Assembly: GCA_028285315.1 (NCBI GenBank)
Contig: JANQPU010000061.1
Coordinates: 1 to 50,912 of the forward strand
DNA length: 50,912 nucleotides
DNA from: Acaryochloris sp. IP29b_bin.176
GTDB lineage: Bacteria > Cyanobacteriota > Cyanobacteriia > Thermosynechococcales > Thermosynechococcaceae
Direction of reading: 5' to 3'
Shown: positions 1 through 9,826 of the stretch, piece after piece
Position numbering within the stretch: the first letter of the stretch is position 1
Layout of the letters: each line of letters begins with the position of its first letter
Program-made: the position numbers and the translations under genes
Notes under the pieces: generated by a model
Seen by the model: only the letters and a program-made list of their open reading frames with translations
Told to the model about the DNA's origin: nothing
Database searches by the model: none

Positions 1-216
1 TGACAGACATCGGTTTGGCTCAGCACAGCACTTTGAACCTAAACCTACAATCCACACATCTAGACCCTATTTCACACTTACTTTATAAATGGCCTCTAAG
101 TCTTAGTACAGTTGTCCTTAGCCGTTGTTTGAATTGGGGAAACTAACGGTGATAGAGAATTCAGTGGTTAGGCTGTACGATAGTGCTGATTATTATTTGC
201 TCTAAAACAAAGCCTT
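1..216. other. Non-coding leader region
   Basis: I see no credible gene in the first 216 bases. The stretch is AT-rich and probably carries the promoter of the DUF6737 gene that starts at 217. I could not settle on a clear -35/-10 pair. Confidence 0.4.
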
Positions 217-453
217 ATGGATCATTCCTATAATCCGTGGAACTCCAAACCTAGATGGTGTCAACCTTGGTCAATTATGATGACAGGAATCACGCTGATT
301 TCAGGAACGTGGTTTGCAACCAAAATCCTTTGGATCACGCTGATCGTTGCGATGCCAGTTTTAGCTTGGATGGGTCTATTCTTGATACTTTGGCCACAAG
401 CGATGAAGCAAGCTTATGCTGAGCAGCAATTAGCTGACAAATCAGAAGGATGA
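217..453 (+). CDS. Small DUF6737-type membrane protein
   Basis: This 78-residue protein carries the Asn-Pro-Trp ... Trp-Cys-Gln-Pro-Trp-Ser-Ile N-terminal signature that I associate with the cyanobacterial DUF6737 family. Two hydrophobic stretches follow (about residues 20-45 and 47-62), which predicts a small integral membrane protein with a short charged C-terminus. The length fits the family and the start is the only reasonable ATG. Its function is unknown. It stands alone, about 550 bases upstream of the response-regulator gene. Confidence 0.75.
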   Translation: MDHSYNPWNSKPRWCQPWSIMMTGITLISGTWFATKILWITLIVAMPVLAWMGLFLILWPQAMKQAYAEQQLADKSEG

Positions 454-1000
454 TGATGCTTTAGATTACGCTGACATGTTGTGAAAACAAATGACTTTTT
501 GCTGCTCAGGCCGTGATTAAAGCAGTTAAGATTCAATTTTCATTTATGAATAGTCTTCAGAACATTTCTGGTTCTATTCAAAGTGATGCGATTCTTCAAA
601 GTCATGCGGTTCTAGTGCCTTTCCATAGAGTTGCTCTTGGGGGTAGAGAAATAGGGTATTTATTTCTCTGTAAAAATGAATATCCTGGGGCTTATCAGTA
701 TTGAAGATCACATTTTTAGCCCATCTCTTCTCCTTATATTAGCCGAGGAGTGGGTGGATATCTGAGGCAATCTTTCCGGTTCAAAGTTCCAGCAAAATTT
801 TTTACTAAGGGCCATAAGGTGTCTCTAAATCAGGCTTTCATCATCAATTAATATGGACGATGCTGATGCAGCATTGGTATAGATGTAGCCTCAAGATAAG
901 CTTTAACTTTTGGGGTAAATCGTAAAATGTGGGTATAGTACTAAAGAGTTACTTAAAAGTCATCATTCAATCTGCTGAATACGACTGTTCTGAGTCTAGA
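454..1000. other. Long intergenic region without a clear gene
   Basis: These roughly 550 bases separate the DUF6737 gene from the response regulator. A 63-codon GTG-initiated frame at 513-704 has no ribosome binding site or recognisable motif, so I do not call it. A short inverted repeat (ATGCTG/CAGCAT, 859-864 and 868-873) is the only structure I noticed. The region may hold a long 5' leader for the downstream gene. Confidence 0.4.
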
Positions 1001-2722
1001 ATGGCAAAAATTTTAATCATTGAAGACGAACCTCAAATTCGCGACATCATTCAAGAAATTTTGGAGTGTGAAGGGTATCGAACGCTTGAAGCGGACAACG
1101 GTTTGACAGGATTACAACTTGCGCAACAAAGTTCCCCAGACTTAATTGTTTGTGATGTCATGATGCCGGAGTTGGATGGGTTTGATGTTTTAAAGGGGAT
1201 TAAAGAGATTCCAGGTATTGGCAGTATCCCAATGATCTTTTTGACTGCCAAAACAGATCGGGCTAGTGTGCGTAAAGGGATGAATTTAGGAGCAGATGAC
1301 TATCTCACTAAGCCGTTCACCCATTTAGAATTGCTAAGTGCGATTGATGCCCGACTTAAAAAGCAGGAACTGGTCACCCAACACTATACCCAGACGATTC
1401 AAGGATTAGAAGCCGGCCTCAATGCCCTCACCTACTACGATCATCTGACACAGTTACCCAACCGTCGCTTACTAGAAGAGCAATTCCACCATATCCAAGC
1501 TGAGACGCAGATCGCGGATACCTTAGATGCACTACTACTAATCCATATCGATCGATTTGAGTGGATTAAAAGCACGCTGGGATTACCTTTTAGTAACCAA
1601 TTAATTCAGGCCATTACCCAACAATTGTCAGCCCATCGGTATATGGGGAACTATGCCATGGCAATGTTGGCTCGTATTGAGGCTGATCAATTTGCCATTA
1701 TTCCTCGCAATATCAAGTCCCGGCAAGACCTTAACCAATTTGCTAAACAACTTTTGGAAATACTTGCTATCCCTTTTTATGTGGTGGATCAGGAGCTTTG
1801 TATTACACCCAGTCTGGGGATGACCTGCTATCCCAAAGGCAGTGCAGAGATTGGATCCTTGATCAGCAATGCTGAAATCGCGATGTATCAGGCCAAAAAG
1901 CAGATTGGTCCAAGTGTAGAGTTCTATCTGCCGACGATGCGATCGCAGTACTCTCAAGCGCTCACCATGGCAGCTCGATTACATCATGCGCTGGATAAAG
2001 ACGAATTCCGCCTTTACTACCAGCCCCATATCGATTTACAGACAGGGCAAGTCGCGGGAGCCGAAGCGCTCCTACGTTGGCACCATCCTGAGTGGGGAGT
2101 ATTATCCCCCAATGTCTTCATGCCCACCGCCGAAGACACCCATTTAATTCTGGCTATCGGAGAGTGGGTCCTCCGAACCTCCTGCTATCAGGCAAAACAG
2201 TGGCAGCAGACCTGCGAACGATCTCTGCAAATGCTAGTCAATTTGTCTCCCAGGCAACTCGTGCAGCCAGGATTCCCCCAAATGCTCCACCAACTCTTGT
2301 TAGAGATCGAGCTGGAGCCTAGCAGTCTGATCTTAGAGCTGACTGAAAGTACGTTGATGCACGATCCAGATTTGGCCCTTAAAATCATGCATCAACTGAA
2401 AGAAATAGGGATACGCCTATCCATTGATGACTTTGGCACAGGATATTCTTCCTTAAGCTATTTGCAGCGTTTCCCGTTGGATACCCTGAAAATTGATCGG
2501 TGTTTTATTCACGAGATTGATCACCAACCTGCTAATGCAGCCATCACGACTGCCATTATCCAAATGGGCCATGATCTGGGATTAACAGTGATTGGTGAAG
2601 GGGTAGAGACCCTAGCTGAACGAAAATTCTTAATCGAGAATCACTGTGATGGCATCCAAGGCTATTTGGTCAGTCCGCCCTTACCTGTGGCTGAACTGAT
2701 CACGTATTTTTCTGGGAAATAA
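1001..2722 (+). CDS. Response regulator with REC, degenerate GGDEF and EAL domains
   Basis: This 573-residue protein probably hydrolyses cyclic di-GMP under phosphorelay control. An N-terminal receiver domain (about 1-125) has the acidic pair E8/D9, phospho-acceptor D52 and conserved K104. A GGDEF-fold domain (about 145-310) carries R-I-E-A-D-Q-F (225-231) where the G-G-[DE]-E-F loop should be, so cyclase activity is unlikely. The C-terminal EAL domain (about 325-570) keeps E-A-L-L-R-W at E355, the NLSPRQL segment, DDFGTGYSSL and GEGVET, as expected of an active phosphodiesterase. I start at the ATG at 1001 because the receiver fold begins there; an upstream GTG at 929 would add 24 non-conserved residues. 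No cognate histidine kinase lies nearby. Confidence 0.9.
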   Translation: MAKILIIEDEPQIRDIIQEILECEGYRTLEADNGLTGLQLAQQSSPDLIVCDVMMPELDGFDVLKGIKEIPGIGSIPMIFLTAKTDRASVRKGMNLGADDYLTKPFTHLELLSAIDARLKKQELVTQHYTQTIQGLEAGLNALTYYDHLTQLPNRRLLEEQFHHIQAETQIADTLDALLLIHIDRFEWIKSTLGLPFSNQLIQAITQQLSAHRYMGNYAMAMLARIEADQFAIIPRNIKSRQDLNQFAKQLLEILAIPFYVVDQELCITPSLGMTCYPKGSAEIGSLISNAEIAMYQAKKQIGPSVEFYLPTMRSQYSQALTMAARLHHALDKDEFRLYYQPHIDLQTGQVAGAEALLRWHHPEWGVLSPNVFMPTAEDTHLILAIGEWVLRTSCYQAKQWQQTCERSLQMLVNLSPRQLVQPGFPQMLHQLLLEIELEPSSLILELTESTLMHDPDLALKIMHQLKEIGIRLSIDDFGTGYSSLSYLQRFPLDTLKIDRCFIHEIDHQPANAAITTAIIQMGHDLGLTVIGEGVETLAERKFLIENHCDGIQGYLVSPPLPVAELITYFSGK

Positions 2723-2728
2723 CGCCGA

Positions 2729-3502
2729 TTAAGGCTGCCGATGAACGAGGGTAGCACCGGATTGGGCTGTGGGCAGCACTAATAGTTCACTGATGTTGAC
2801 ATGGGGCGGGCGCGTGGCGCAGAAAACCACCACCTCAGCAATATCTTCTGGTGTAAGGGGGATTGTATCTGCATAGACGGCCTTCGCTCGCTCTGTATCG
2901 CCCCGGAAGCGTACTTCGCTAAACTCCGTTTCAACCAGTCCTGGATCGACAGCACTGACACGCACAGAGGTGCCTAATAAATCCTGTTTTAGCCCTTCAG
3001 AAATAGCCCGTATAGCCGCCTTGGACCCACAATAGACATTCCCTCTAGGGTAAGTTTGGTGTCCCGCAATGGAGCCAATATTAATCACATGTCCCTGTTG
3101 ACGCTGAACCATACTCGGAACAATGGCCCGCGTCATATACAACAAACCTTTGATATTGGTATCAATCATTTCTTCCCAGTCTTGGATGCTGCCTTCGTAG
3201 AGCTTGTCCAGACCTCGGCTGAGGCCAGCATTATTAACCAGTACATCAATGGTGGACCATTTTGCGGGTAATGCCTGCAATTGGGATTCGACTTGGGTGC
3301 GATCGCACACATCCAGTTGGATAGCAAGGGTTTGTACACCAAACTCCGTTTGAAGCTGAGTTGCCAAAGCTTGTAACCGAGAGAGCCGTCGCGCTGCAAG
3401 TAACAACTTCACCCCCAATGGTGCAAAGGCGCGCGCACAGGCCGCTCCAATACCACTACTGGCCCCTGTAATCAGCACGACTTGATTTTGAATCGATACC
3501 AT
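2729..3502 (-). CDS. SDR family NAD(P)-dependent oxidoreductase (YdfG-like)
   Basis: This is a classical short-chain dehydrogenase of 257 residues. It has the TGASSGIG cofactor-binding loop near residue 13, the NNAG motif near residue 90, a catalytic serine in NIGSIAG, and the Y-x-x-x-K pair in YCGSK. The C-terminal pattern TPEDIAEVVVFCATRPPHVN matches the YdfG/COG4221 group, whose members reduce 3-hydroxy acids or serine with NADP. The real substrate here is unknown. The gene is convergent with the EAL gene, with only six bases between the two stop codons. Confidence 0.9.
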   Translation of the reverse strand: MVSIQNQVVLITGASSGIGAACARAFAPLGVKLLLAARRLSRLQALATQLQTEFGVQTLAIQLDVCDRTQVESQLQALPAKWSTIDVLVNNAGLSRGLDKLYEGSIQDWEEMIDTNIKGLLYMTRAIVPSMVQRQQGHVINIGSIAGHQTYPRGNVYCGSKAAIRAISEGLKQDLLGTSVRVSAVDPGLVETEFSEVRFRGDTERAKAVYADTIPLTPEDIAEVVVFCATRPPHVNISELLVLPTAQSGATLVHRQP

Positions 3503-3647
3503 AGCGCTCTCTCTGCTCTTGATTTATGGAGTGGGCAAAGGCTCTCGTATCCGCTGCAAATTATGATGCGAGAGCGGGTGAGACGAACTATTGCCCCCTA
3601 AAATGTTGACTTACACCTAATAAAACCAGCCTTAGGATTATCCCTGC

Positions 3648-4160
3648 CTATTTTTGGCCAGCTTTAATACAGTCTGCGACCAGAGGATTGACCTTCTCCA
3701 CATCTTGCCACCCTAAAATTTCGGTTACTTTCTTTTCTAAGTTTTTATAGGTACGAAAAAACTCAGCGATTTCATCCAGACGATGGGTGGCAACATCAGC
3801 TAGGGATTTAACATCTATATAACGAGGATCTTCTTCTGGGACACAGAGAATTTTCTCATCGCGATCGCCACCATCAATCATCTCTAGCATACCGATGGGA
3901 CGGGCCGTAATCACGCAGCCGGGAAAGGTGGGCTGATCCATAATCACCATGCCATCTAAGGGATCACCATCATCCGCTAGGGTATTGGGAATAAACCCAT
4001 AGTCATAGGGATACTGAACCGAGGCAAAAAGGACTCGATCCAAAGCAAAAGCCTGCATGTCTTTATCAAATTCGTATTTGTTTTTGCTGCCTGCGGGAAT
4101 TTCAATCAAGACATTGATCAAACCCGGTTTCGGTTGAGCAGGTATTAAGGATAAATCCAC
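3648..4160 (-). CDS. ppa: Inorganic pyrophosphatase
   Basis: This is a family I soluble pyrophosphatase that hydrolyses PPi to phosphate and drives biosynthetic reactions forward. The 170-residue length is normal for bacterial PPases. The substrate and metal-binding motifs are all visible: [15 protein letters not shown], the [11 protein letters not shown] block, DDGDPLDG with its metal-binding aspartates, and the later GGDRDEKI segment. The gene sits on the minus strand behind the SDR gene, with 145 bases between them, and is probably transcribed on its own. Confidence 0.97.
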   Translation of the reverse strand: MDLSLIPAQPKPGLINVLIEIPAGSKNKYEFDKDMQAFALDRVLFASVQYPYDYGFIPNTLADDGDPLDGMVIMDQPTFPGCVITARPIGMLEMIDGGDRDEKILCVPEEDPRYIDVKSLADVATHRLDEIAEFFRTYKNLEKKVTEILGWQDVEKVNPLVADCIKAGQK

Positions 4161-4430
4161 AATTGTTCTCCAGATGTAAGGGTGGGATGGCCTTCAAGAC
4201 CTTTGTTTCCGGAGCATTTTGCCCTAAATATCTTTCGGATTAGGAAACTACAACGCCGTATGATGAAAACAATAGTGATTAAGACCCCGAAACACACTCT
4301 AGGAAATTGCGAGTTGTGCCGTCAATATCCAGTTTCAAAAACGAGTTTTCCATTGCGGTCACTGTTCGTAATCCAGAGGATTGGGTGGGCTTGGCTAGCA
4401 GTTTACTCAGTTTACATATAGGAGTTGATG

Positions 4431-5087
4431 ATGACCCATTCCCCAGTCCTGAGCTGTCAAGCGGCCATTGAGCAGCGTCGAGCGGCACGGTCCTTTCGGC
4501 CTGATCCGATCCCTGAAGACCTATTGCGAGAAATTCTGCGATTGGGGTTGAGAGCCCCCTCCGGTTACAATCTGCAACCCTGGCGTTTCATCCTTCTGCG
4601 AGCAGCGGCGAACAAAGCCAAGTTGAGGGCCTGTGCCTTTGACCAGCGACAGGTCACTGAAGTACCTGTCGTGTTGATCTGTTGTGGCGATCGCCGGGTC
4701 AATTCCGGCGACTATATTGAGTCCGTCATTGCTCTAGGGGAGCAGGTAAATGCGATGACGGATGCCTTTGCGGACTATATGCGTAGCGCGATTCCCCAAC
4801 TATTTGAGCAGCATCCCTGTTTCGAGTCACAAGAAGCCTGGACTAACCGCCACACCATGCTGGCCGTTGCCCATCTAATGATTGCCGCCAAAAGCCTAGG
4901 GGTTGATTCTTGTCCCATGGAAGGTTTTGTAAGTGCCCAAGTCAAAGCAGAATTTGCCATTCCTGCTGAGGTAGATGTCTGTTGCTTGCTGCCTCTGGGA
5001 TATGCCGCTGATCCCATGAAAACTTATGGCGGTCGCTTTGAGATTGACCAGGTTTGTTATGGCGAGCGATTTGGTGACCCGTTTTAA
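4431..5087 (+). CDS. Nitroreductase family protein
   Basis: This FMN-dependent nitroreductase-family protein (about 218 residues) has the N-terminal R-R-A-A-R-S-F segment and the APSGYNLQPWRF motif that bind the flavin phosphate, and a C-terminal pattern G-G-R-F typical of the family. I choose the ATG at 4431 because GGAG (4421-4424) lies six bases upstream; the ATG at 4428 and a TTG at 4425 are in frame but sit too close to that site. The physiological substrate is unknown; family members reduce nitroaromatics, quinones or enoyl groups. Confidence 0.9.
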   Translation: MTHSPVLSCQAAIEQRRAARSFRPDPIPEDLLREILRLGLRAPSGYNLQPWRFILLRAAANKAKLRACAFDQRQVTEVPVVLICCGDRRVNSGDYIESVIALGEQVNAMTDAFADYMRSAIPQLFEQHPCFESQEAWTNRHTMLAVAHLMIAAKSLGVDSCPMEGFVSAQVKAEFAIPAEVDVCCLLPLGYAADPMKTYGGRFEIDQVCYGERFGDPF

Positions 5088-5136
5088 TCAAAAGAGATGG
5101 CGCCCAATTCAGCGATGATAGCCTTTATCTGCCCTT

Positions 5137-5328
5137 CTACAGGGGCGCAGAGGGAGTACCACGTCCCCCTGATGGTAAGACTTCCAAGTCTGGTCGCTGC
5201 TCTAAGCCTTGCAAACTGAGGTTAACTGCGATAGACAATGCCAAGCCAAATCCAAGGGTCAGCAGGACACAACCCACGGCAGCCCACAATAATTGTTTTT
5301 TAATAGAAGACTGCATTGCGTTGCCCAT
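5137..5328 (-). CDS. Small single-span membrane protein
   Basis: The 63-residue product starts with a short basic segment (S-S-I-K-K-Q), then has one strongly hydrophobic helix of about 25 residues and a polar, proline-rich tail. This reads as a small inner-membrane protein rather than a shadow frame. A second in-frame ATG at 5316 is an equally good start, and neither has a clear ribosome binding site. It is divergent from aroA. I do not recognise a family. Confidence 0.45.
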   Translation of the reverse strand: MGNAMQSSIKKQLLWAAVGCVLLTLGFGLALSIAVNLSLQGLEQRPDLEVLPSGGRGTPSAPL

Positions 5329-5426
5329 AGTCTACTGACATTGTAAGAGCAATTGAGTTGGGGCAGCGGCCAGTCCCTCCAAACACGGTAGGATGACGAT
5401 TGGCCGTTCTTCGGAATTGAAAGTCC

Positions 5427-6767
5427 ATGCCTACCGATGTGTTGACCGTCTACCCCTCTTCTACAGAAACGACCTGGGTGATCCAGCCTCAAGGGCATCT
5501 TCAGGGCACAACAACAATTCCCGGCGATAAATCGATTTCCCACCGAGCCTTGATGCTGGGGGCATTAGCTGCTGGGGAGACGACCATTCAAGGATTGCTG
5601 CTGGGGGAAGATCCCCGCAGTACGGCCAACTGCTTCCGCGCTTTGGGAGCTGAAATCTCAGAACTGAATACTGAGCATGTTCGAGTGCAGGGAATTGGTT
5701 TAGGCCAGTTACAAGAACCCAAAACGATTTTAGATGCTGGGAATTCTGGTACAACTCTCCGCTTAATGTTGGGGATCCTAGCATCTCATCCAGATCGCTT
5801 GTTTACATTGACTGGAGATGCTTCACTTTGCAGCCGTCCCATGGGCCGAGTGATCAAACCGCTTCAGCAAATGGGTGCCCATATTTGGGGTCGCCAAGGC
5901 GATACCCTAGCTCCTTTGGCGATTCGGGGACAACGATTACAGCCCATTCACTACCATTCTCCGATCGCATCCGCACAGGTGAAATCCTGCATCATGTTTG
6001 CCGGATTAATGGCTGATGGCCACACTACGATTACCGAACCCGCTTTATCTCGCGATCACTCAGAACGGATGTTTGCAGCCTTTGGTGCTGATATTGCCAT
6101 TGATCTAGAGACCTGTAGCGTCACGGTCACAGGACCTGCTCAACTTCACGGACAACCAATCATCGTGCCCGGAGATATCAGCTCGGCAGCCTTTTGGTTG
6201 GTCGCAGCAGCAATTGTGCCCGGTTCAGACATATGGATTGAGAATGTCGGGATTAACCCCACTCGCACCGGCGTGTTAGAGGTACTGGAGCGGATGGGGG
6301 CCAAGATGACCCTCGCTAATCAACGGACGGTAGCAGGGGAGCCTGTGGCCGATATTCATATCCAGCATAGTCAGCTCCACGGTACTGTCATTGAGGGAGC
6401 CTTGATTCCCCGGCTAGTGGATGAGGTCCCGATTCTGGCGGTTGCAGCCTTGTTTGCCCGAGGGGTAACAACCATCCGAGATGCCGCAGAATTGCGAGTG
6501 AAGGAGAGCGATCGATTAACCGCAATGGCCACTCAGCTCCAAACAATGGGTGCCCAGGTGGCCGAACAACCCGATGGCCTTGAGATTCAAGGCGGAGCGA
6601 GCTTGCAGGGGGCTGAAGTCGATAGTTTTGGAGATCACCGGGTGGGAATGAGCCTTGCGATCGCAGCCCTAAATGCAGCTGGATCAACCACTATTCATCG
6701 GGCTGAGGCAGCAGCTATTTCTTATCCAAATTTTGTGAGCACCTTACAGCAGTTATGGCAGTCCTAA
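5427..6767 (+). CDS. aroA: 3-phosphoshikimate 1-carboxyvinyltransferase (EPSP synthase)
   Basis: AroA transfers the enolpyruvyl group of PEP to shikimate 3-phosphate, the sixth step of the shikimate pathway to aromatic amino acids. The 446-residue protein has the N-terminal [16 protein letters not shown] block, the [15 protein letters not shown] motif with the PEP-binding region, the SRPMGRV segment and the late RVKESDRL motif and GDHRVGM motif. Class II-type features suit a cyanobacterial enzyme. The gene appears monocistronic and is convergent with the coiled-coil gene. Confidence 0.97.
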   Translation: MPTDVLTVYPSSTETTWVIQPQGHLQGTTTIPGDKSISHRALMLGALAAGETTIQGLLLGEDPRSTANCFRALGAEISELNTEHVRVQGIGLGQLQEPKTILDAGNSGTTLRLMLGILASHPDRLFTLTGDASLCSRPMGRVIKPLQQMGAHIWGRQGDTLAPLAIRGQRLQPIHYHSPIASAQVKSCIMFAGLMADGHTTITEPALSRDHSERMFAAFGADIAIDLETCSVTVTGPAQLHGQPIIVPGDISSAAFWLVAAAIVPGSDIWIENVGINPTRTGVLEVLERMGAKMTLANQRTVAGEPVADIHIQHSQLHGTVIEGALIPRLVDEVPILAVAALFARGVTTIRDAAELRVKESDRLTAMATQLQTMGAQVAEQPDGLEIQGGASLQGAEVDSFGDHRVGMSLAIAALNAAGSTTIHRAEAAAISYPNFVSTLQQLWQS

Positions 6768-6773
6768 CAATTA

Positions 6774-6794
6774 CCCTCCTCGCCAGAGGGAGGG
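6774..6794. terminator. Weak inverted repeat between convergent genes
   Basis: CCCTCC (6774-6779) can pair with GGAGGG (6789-6794) across a nine-base loop, just after the aroA stop and before the stop of the convergent gene. There is no clear U-tract on either strand, so a role as a shared terminator is only a possibility. Confidence 0.3.
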
Positions 6795-6826
6795 CACATC
6801 GAAGTGAGCTAACATTCGGCTAGGTG

Positions 6827-8089
6827 TTATGACAAGTCTGCCAACAGCGAGTCAAGCTCAGACATTTTATCTTGCTTATCGACCTCATCGACCTGGGGCA
6901 CCGTCTGTTCCCGCAATTCACTGACTCGATTCTGAACTTGTTCATCCACCATATTGGGAAGGTTAGCCATTTCAGAAGAGAATTGGGTAGAAATGGCATC
7001 CAGACGATTGCTCAAATCTTGGAGATGATGTTGCAAGCCTTGGAGTTGCTCCTCCTGACCTTGCGTGACATTTGCATCCAGGGTAGGCAGAGCATTGATT
7101 CGACCTTCTAATTGACCGATCTGGTCTTGCAGGGGACCCATGGCGGATTGTAGTTGTTGGTGTAATTCTTCAGGATTCATGCCCGATGGCGTATTAGCGG
7201 TTTCCTCCCGCATCACACCCAGTTGCTGTTGGACTTCATTAACCTGATTTTGAGTATTGTCCATTGCCCCTCGGGCAATTTCCATCTCTTCCGAGATGTT
7301 TGATAACATGGCATCCATTTTGACTTTGACATCCTCAATCTGGCCAAAAACGGGCGCTAATTGTTCTTCTGAGACAGGCGCACTGGTTTGCTGTTGCATT
7401 CGTTCTGACAGATCAGCCACTTGCTGCTGAACGGGAGCAAGCATGGCCTGCAGCTCAGCTCGTAACGGATCGGGATCAACGGATTCAGAGTCCTGCTGAG
7501 AAAGTTGTGATACAGCATCTTGTAGCGCTGACAGCTCTTGGTGGAAACTATCAGCAACGTTGGCAGACTCAGCATCACTGGGGATTTGACCTTGCAAGGC
7601 TTCAATGGAATGAGTGAGATCGATTTGATGTTCTCGCAGTTGATTCAGCTCAGCCTCAATGGCGCTAATGGCTTCAATGGGCTGGCCTCCTGATGCTTCC
7701 ATCATTTGCTGCTCCAATGTAGCAACACTGGCGGATAAGGAGGTGATGGAAACCTTAACATCGTTGTAATCGGAGCGCTCTTGAAAGGCAGGTAAGTCTT
7801 CGACTTGCGATCGCAGCGATTGAATCTCAGCTGTTAAGCGCCTTTGTACTTCAGTGGTATCTGCAAACGTACGCTGACGGGTCAGATGATCAAGTTGACG
7901 ACGATTGAATAAATTGAGGCAAACCGACAAGGTCAAGGGAGCTGCCGCAAATACAGCTTCTTTCAAGATAAATGTAGCGATGGTTCCGGCAATGGATAAC
8001 CCTGCTACTCCATACTCAACCACCTGGAGCCTCAAGTTCTTGTTGATGGACTGTTCCAGAACAGCCGAATTGCTGTTTAAATCTTGCAT
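6827..8089 (-). CDS. Coiled-coil protein with N-terminal membrane segment
   Basis: This 420-residue protein has a hydrophobic region at about residues 25-60 that could form one or two membrane helices, followed by about 340 residues that are almost entirely heptad-like and rich in Gln, Glu, Leu and Ser, so a long coiled coil is expected. The start is secure: an AGGAGG ribosome binding site ends four bases before the ATG at 8089. I recognise no catalytic domain. Proteins of this build often act as membrane-anchored scaffolds or partners in cell-shape or secretion systems, but nothing nearby supports a specific job. Confidence 0.8.
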   Translation of the reverse strand: MQDLNSNSAVLEQSINKNLRLQVVEYGVAGLSIAGTIATFILKEAVFAAAPLTLSVCLNLFNRRQLDHLTRQRTFADTTEVQRRLTAEIQSLRSQVEDLPAFQERSDYNDVKVSITSLSASVATLEQQMMEASGGQPIEAISAIEAELNQLREHQIDLTHSIEALQGQIPSDAESANVADSFHQELSALQDAVSQLSQQDSESVDPDPLRAELQAMLAPVQQQVADLSERMQQQTSAPVSEEQLAPVFGQIEDVKVKMDAMLSNISEEMEIARGAMDNTQNQVNEVQQQLGVMREETANTPSGMNPEELHQQLQSAMGPLQDQIGQLEGRINALPTLDANVTQGQEEQLQGLQHHLQDLSNRLDAISTQFSSEMANLPNMVDEQVQNRVSELREQTVPQVDEVDKQDKMSELDSLLADLS

Positions 8090-8518
8090 ACAACCTCCTA
8101 TCTCAGAATGCTCAATATATCGTTCCCTACACTTAACCGCTTAGCATCAATCTTGATCATCACTGACTGAAGCACAATCTTGATAGGCTGGGTAGAAAAT
8201 TGTTTTTTTATTGTAATTGAGGTAAAACCCTTCTTTCTAAGAAAAACTTGGGATCATCAATCTAGATTCATCTCCATTAATAGTCTGCTCAGCGACTTGC
8301 CTTGCGATCACACTATCCCTGTCTCATTTACATGTATAGCAATCCTCATCAGCATTTGGAGACGATGAAATTGACGCCTATCCCACTGTAGATGATTGAG
8401 TCGTACACGCCAGTCCGTGCAACTTGATAGGGCATAACCGCAAGACTCACTTTCACAAAAATTCAATATTTACGCACAATACGACCACCGGTCATTGACA
8501 CTTGCTTGGGGAGAAACA
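8090..8518. other. Divergent intergenic region
   Basis: These 429 bases lie between the divergent coiled-coil and PBP4 genes and should contain both promoters. I see no convincing gene in it; a 62-codon frame at 8180-8368 lacks a ribosome binding site and motifs. I found no strong hairpin. Confidence 0.4.
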
Positions 8519-9802
8519 ATGTTGCAACTTTTTAGTACGGGTCTGATCCCACTGTGGTTAAACACCGTCGGGGTTCTGACCCCTCAAACTTTGCCTCCTC
8601 TCAGCCTGTTCGATCTGCTGCGTATCAACCCTCCTGATGCTGCAGTCACTGAGATTTGGCACGCCTCTTTGGCCCGCTTCTCCACCCAGGGATTTTCTCC
8701 CACCGCTCAAGGATTTTGGTTGCAAACCCAAGATCAGTTATTGGTCAATCATAATGCCCTACAACCGCTGCCTGCAGCTTCCTTAACCAAAGTCGCCACA
8801 ACTCTGGGGGCATTGAAAACTTGGAGCCCTCACCATACCTTTATCACGGAAGTCAGAGCAACAGGACCGATCGTAAATGGTGTCTTGGAAGGAGACTTGG
8901 TTATTGTGGGGGGCGGAGACCCTCTATTTGTTGGTCCAGAAGCCATCAGCATGGGGTATAGCCTCAATCAAATGGGCATTCAAAAAATCGCAGGAAACTT
9001 GGTGATCTCAGGCCCATTCTGGATGGACTTTCTAGCTGATCCGATTCAATCTGGAGAGCGGTTGCGCCAAGGGTTTAAAGGGCAAATTTATCAGCCGACA
9101 GAAGAGAATCGTTATACACAACCGCCCCCCACTCCATTGACGGCAAACTTAGCGATTTCTGGGGCTGTACAGTGGCGTCCCTACCCTCCTCAATCAAGAG
9201 GGCTGTTGCGGCATCGATCCCTACCCGTCTTTGCCCTCCTGAAACAGATGAATGTCAATAGTAATAATGCTTTAGCAGAGGCCCTCGCAACTGCCATGGG
9301 TCATGCACCGATCCTAGTGGCTCAAGTAACGGCTGCCACAGGTGTCCCCGCCGATGAAATCCGCTTACAAAATGGCTCAGGACTGGGACAAGATAACCGC
9401 CTTTCTCCCCGAGCTGTGGTTGCTTTGCTGCAAGGCATTCAGCGTGAATTACAACCCCATAAACTTACCCTTGCGGATGTGTTTCCGGTTGCTAATCGCG
9501 ATCTGGGCACCATTGAAGAGCGCCAGCTTCCCGCAGCGGCGATTGTCAAAACTGGAACGCTGTGGAATGTGAGTGCCCTAGCTGGGGTGATTCCAACTCA
9601 AGAATTGGGGCCAGTGTGGTTTACAGTGATCAATCGGGGTGAAAATATCGAAGGCTTCCGGCAAGAGCAAGACCGTATTCTCCAGCGATTGATCCAACGA
9701 TTGGGCACAACTCCCGGAGGGACAGCGGGCTTAAGACCCAGCCGTTCAACACCTGCGTTGGGCGATCTCAGACGCCATCAAATCCTGTCTCGCAATCTCT
9801 AA
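8519..9802 (+). CDS. dacB: D-alanyl-D-alanine carboxypeptidase, PBP4 type (peptidase S13)
   Basis: This periplasmic penicillin-binding protein trims or cleaves D-Ala peptides in peptidoglycan. The three active-site motifs are in order: S-L-T-K (S88 nucleophile, K91), S-N-N (248-250) and K-T-G (344-346). At 427 residues it is shorter than E. coli PBP4 (477), which suggests a smaller insert domain. A hydrophobic N-terminus serves as export signal. I start at the ATG at 8519 because GGGGAG lies about five bases upstream; a TTG at 8495 is also in frame. The gene converges on lptC. Confidence 0.9.
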   Translation: MLQLFSTGLIPLWLNTVGVLTPQTLPPLSLFDLLRINPPDAAVTEIWHASLARFSTQGFSPTAQGFWLQTQDQLLVNHNALQPLPAASLTKVATTLGALKTWSPHHTFITEVRATGPIVNGVLEGDLVIVGGGDPLFVGPEAISMGYSLNQMGIQKIAGNLVISGPFWMDFLADPIQSGERLRQGFKGQIYQPTEENRYTQPPPTPLTANLAISGAVQWRPYPPQSRGLLRHRSLPVFALLKQMNVNSNNALAEALATAMGHAPILVAQVTAATGVPADEIRLQNGSGLGQDNRLSPRAVVALLQGIQRELQPHKLTLADVFPVANRDLGTIEERQLPAAAIVKTGTLWNVSALAGVIPTQELGPVWFTVINRGENIEGFRQEQDRILQRLIQRLGTTPGGTAGLRPSRSTPALGDLRRHQILSRNL

Positions 9803-9826
9803 ATCTGTGATCCTCAATCAAATAGC

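Noticed and set aside
513-704. 63-codon GTG-initiated ORF
   Set aside because: No ribosome binding site, no motif and no membrane or signal pattern.
4182-4421. 79-codon plus-strand ORF between ppa and the nitroreductase gene
   Set aside because: No domain, no ribosome binding site, and its span is the promoter region of the nitroreductase gene.
8180-8368. 62-codon plus-strand ORF upstream of the PBP4 gene
   Set aside because: Lies in a divergent promoter region, has no ribosome binding site and looks random in composition.
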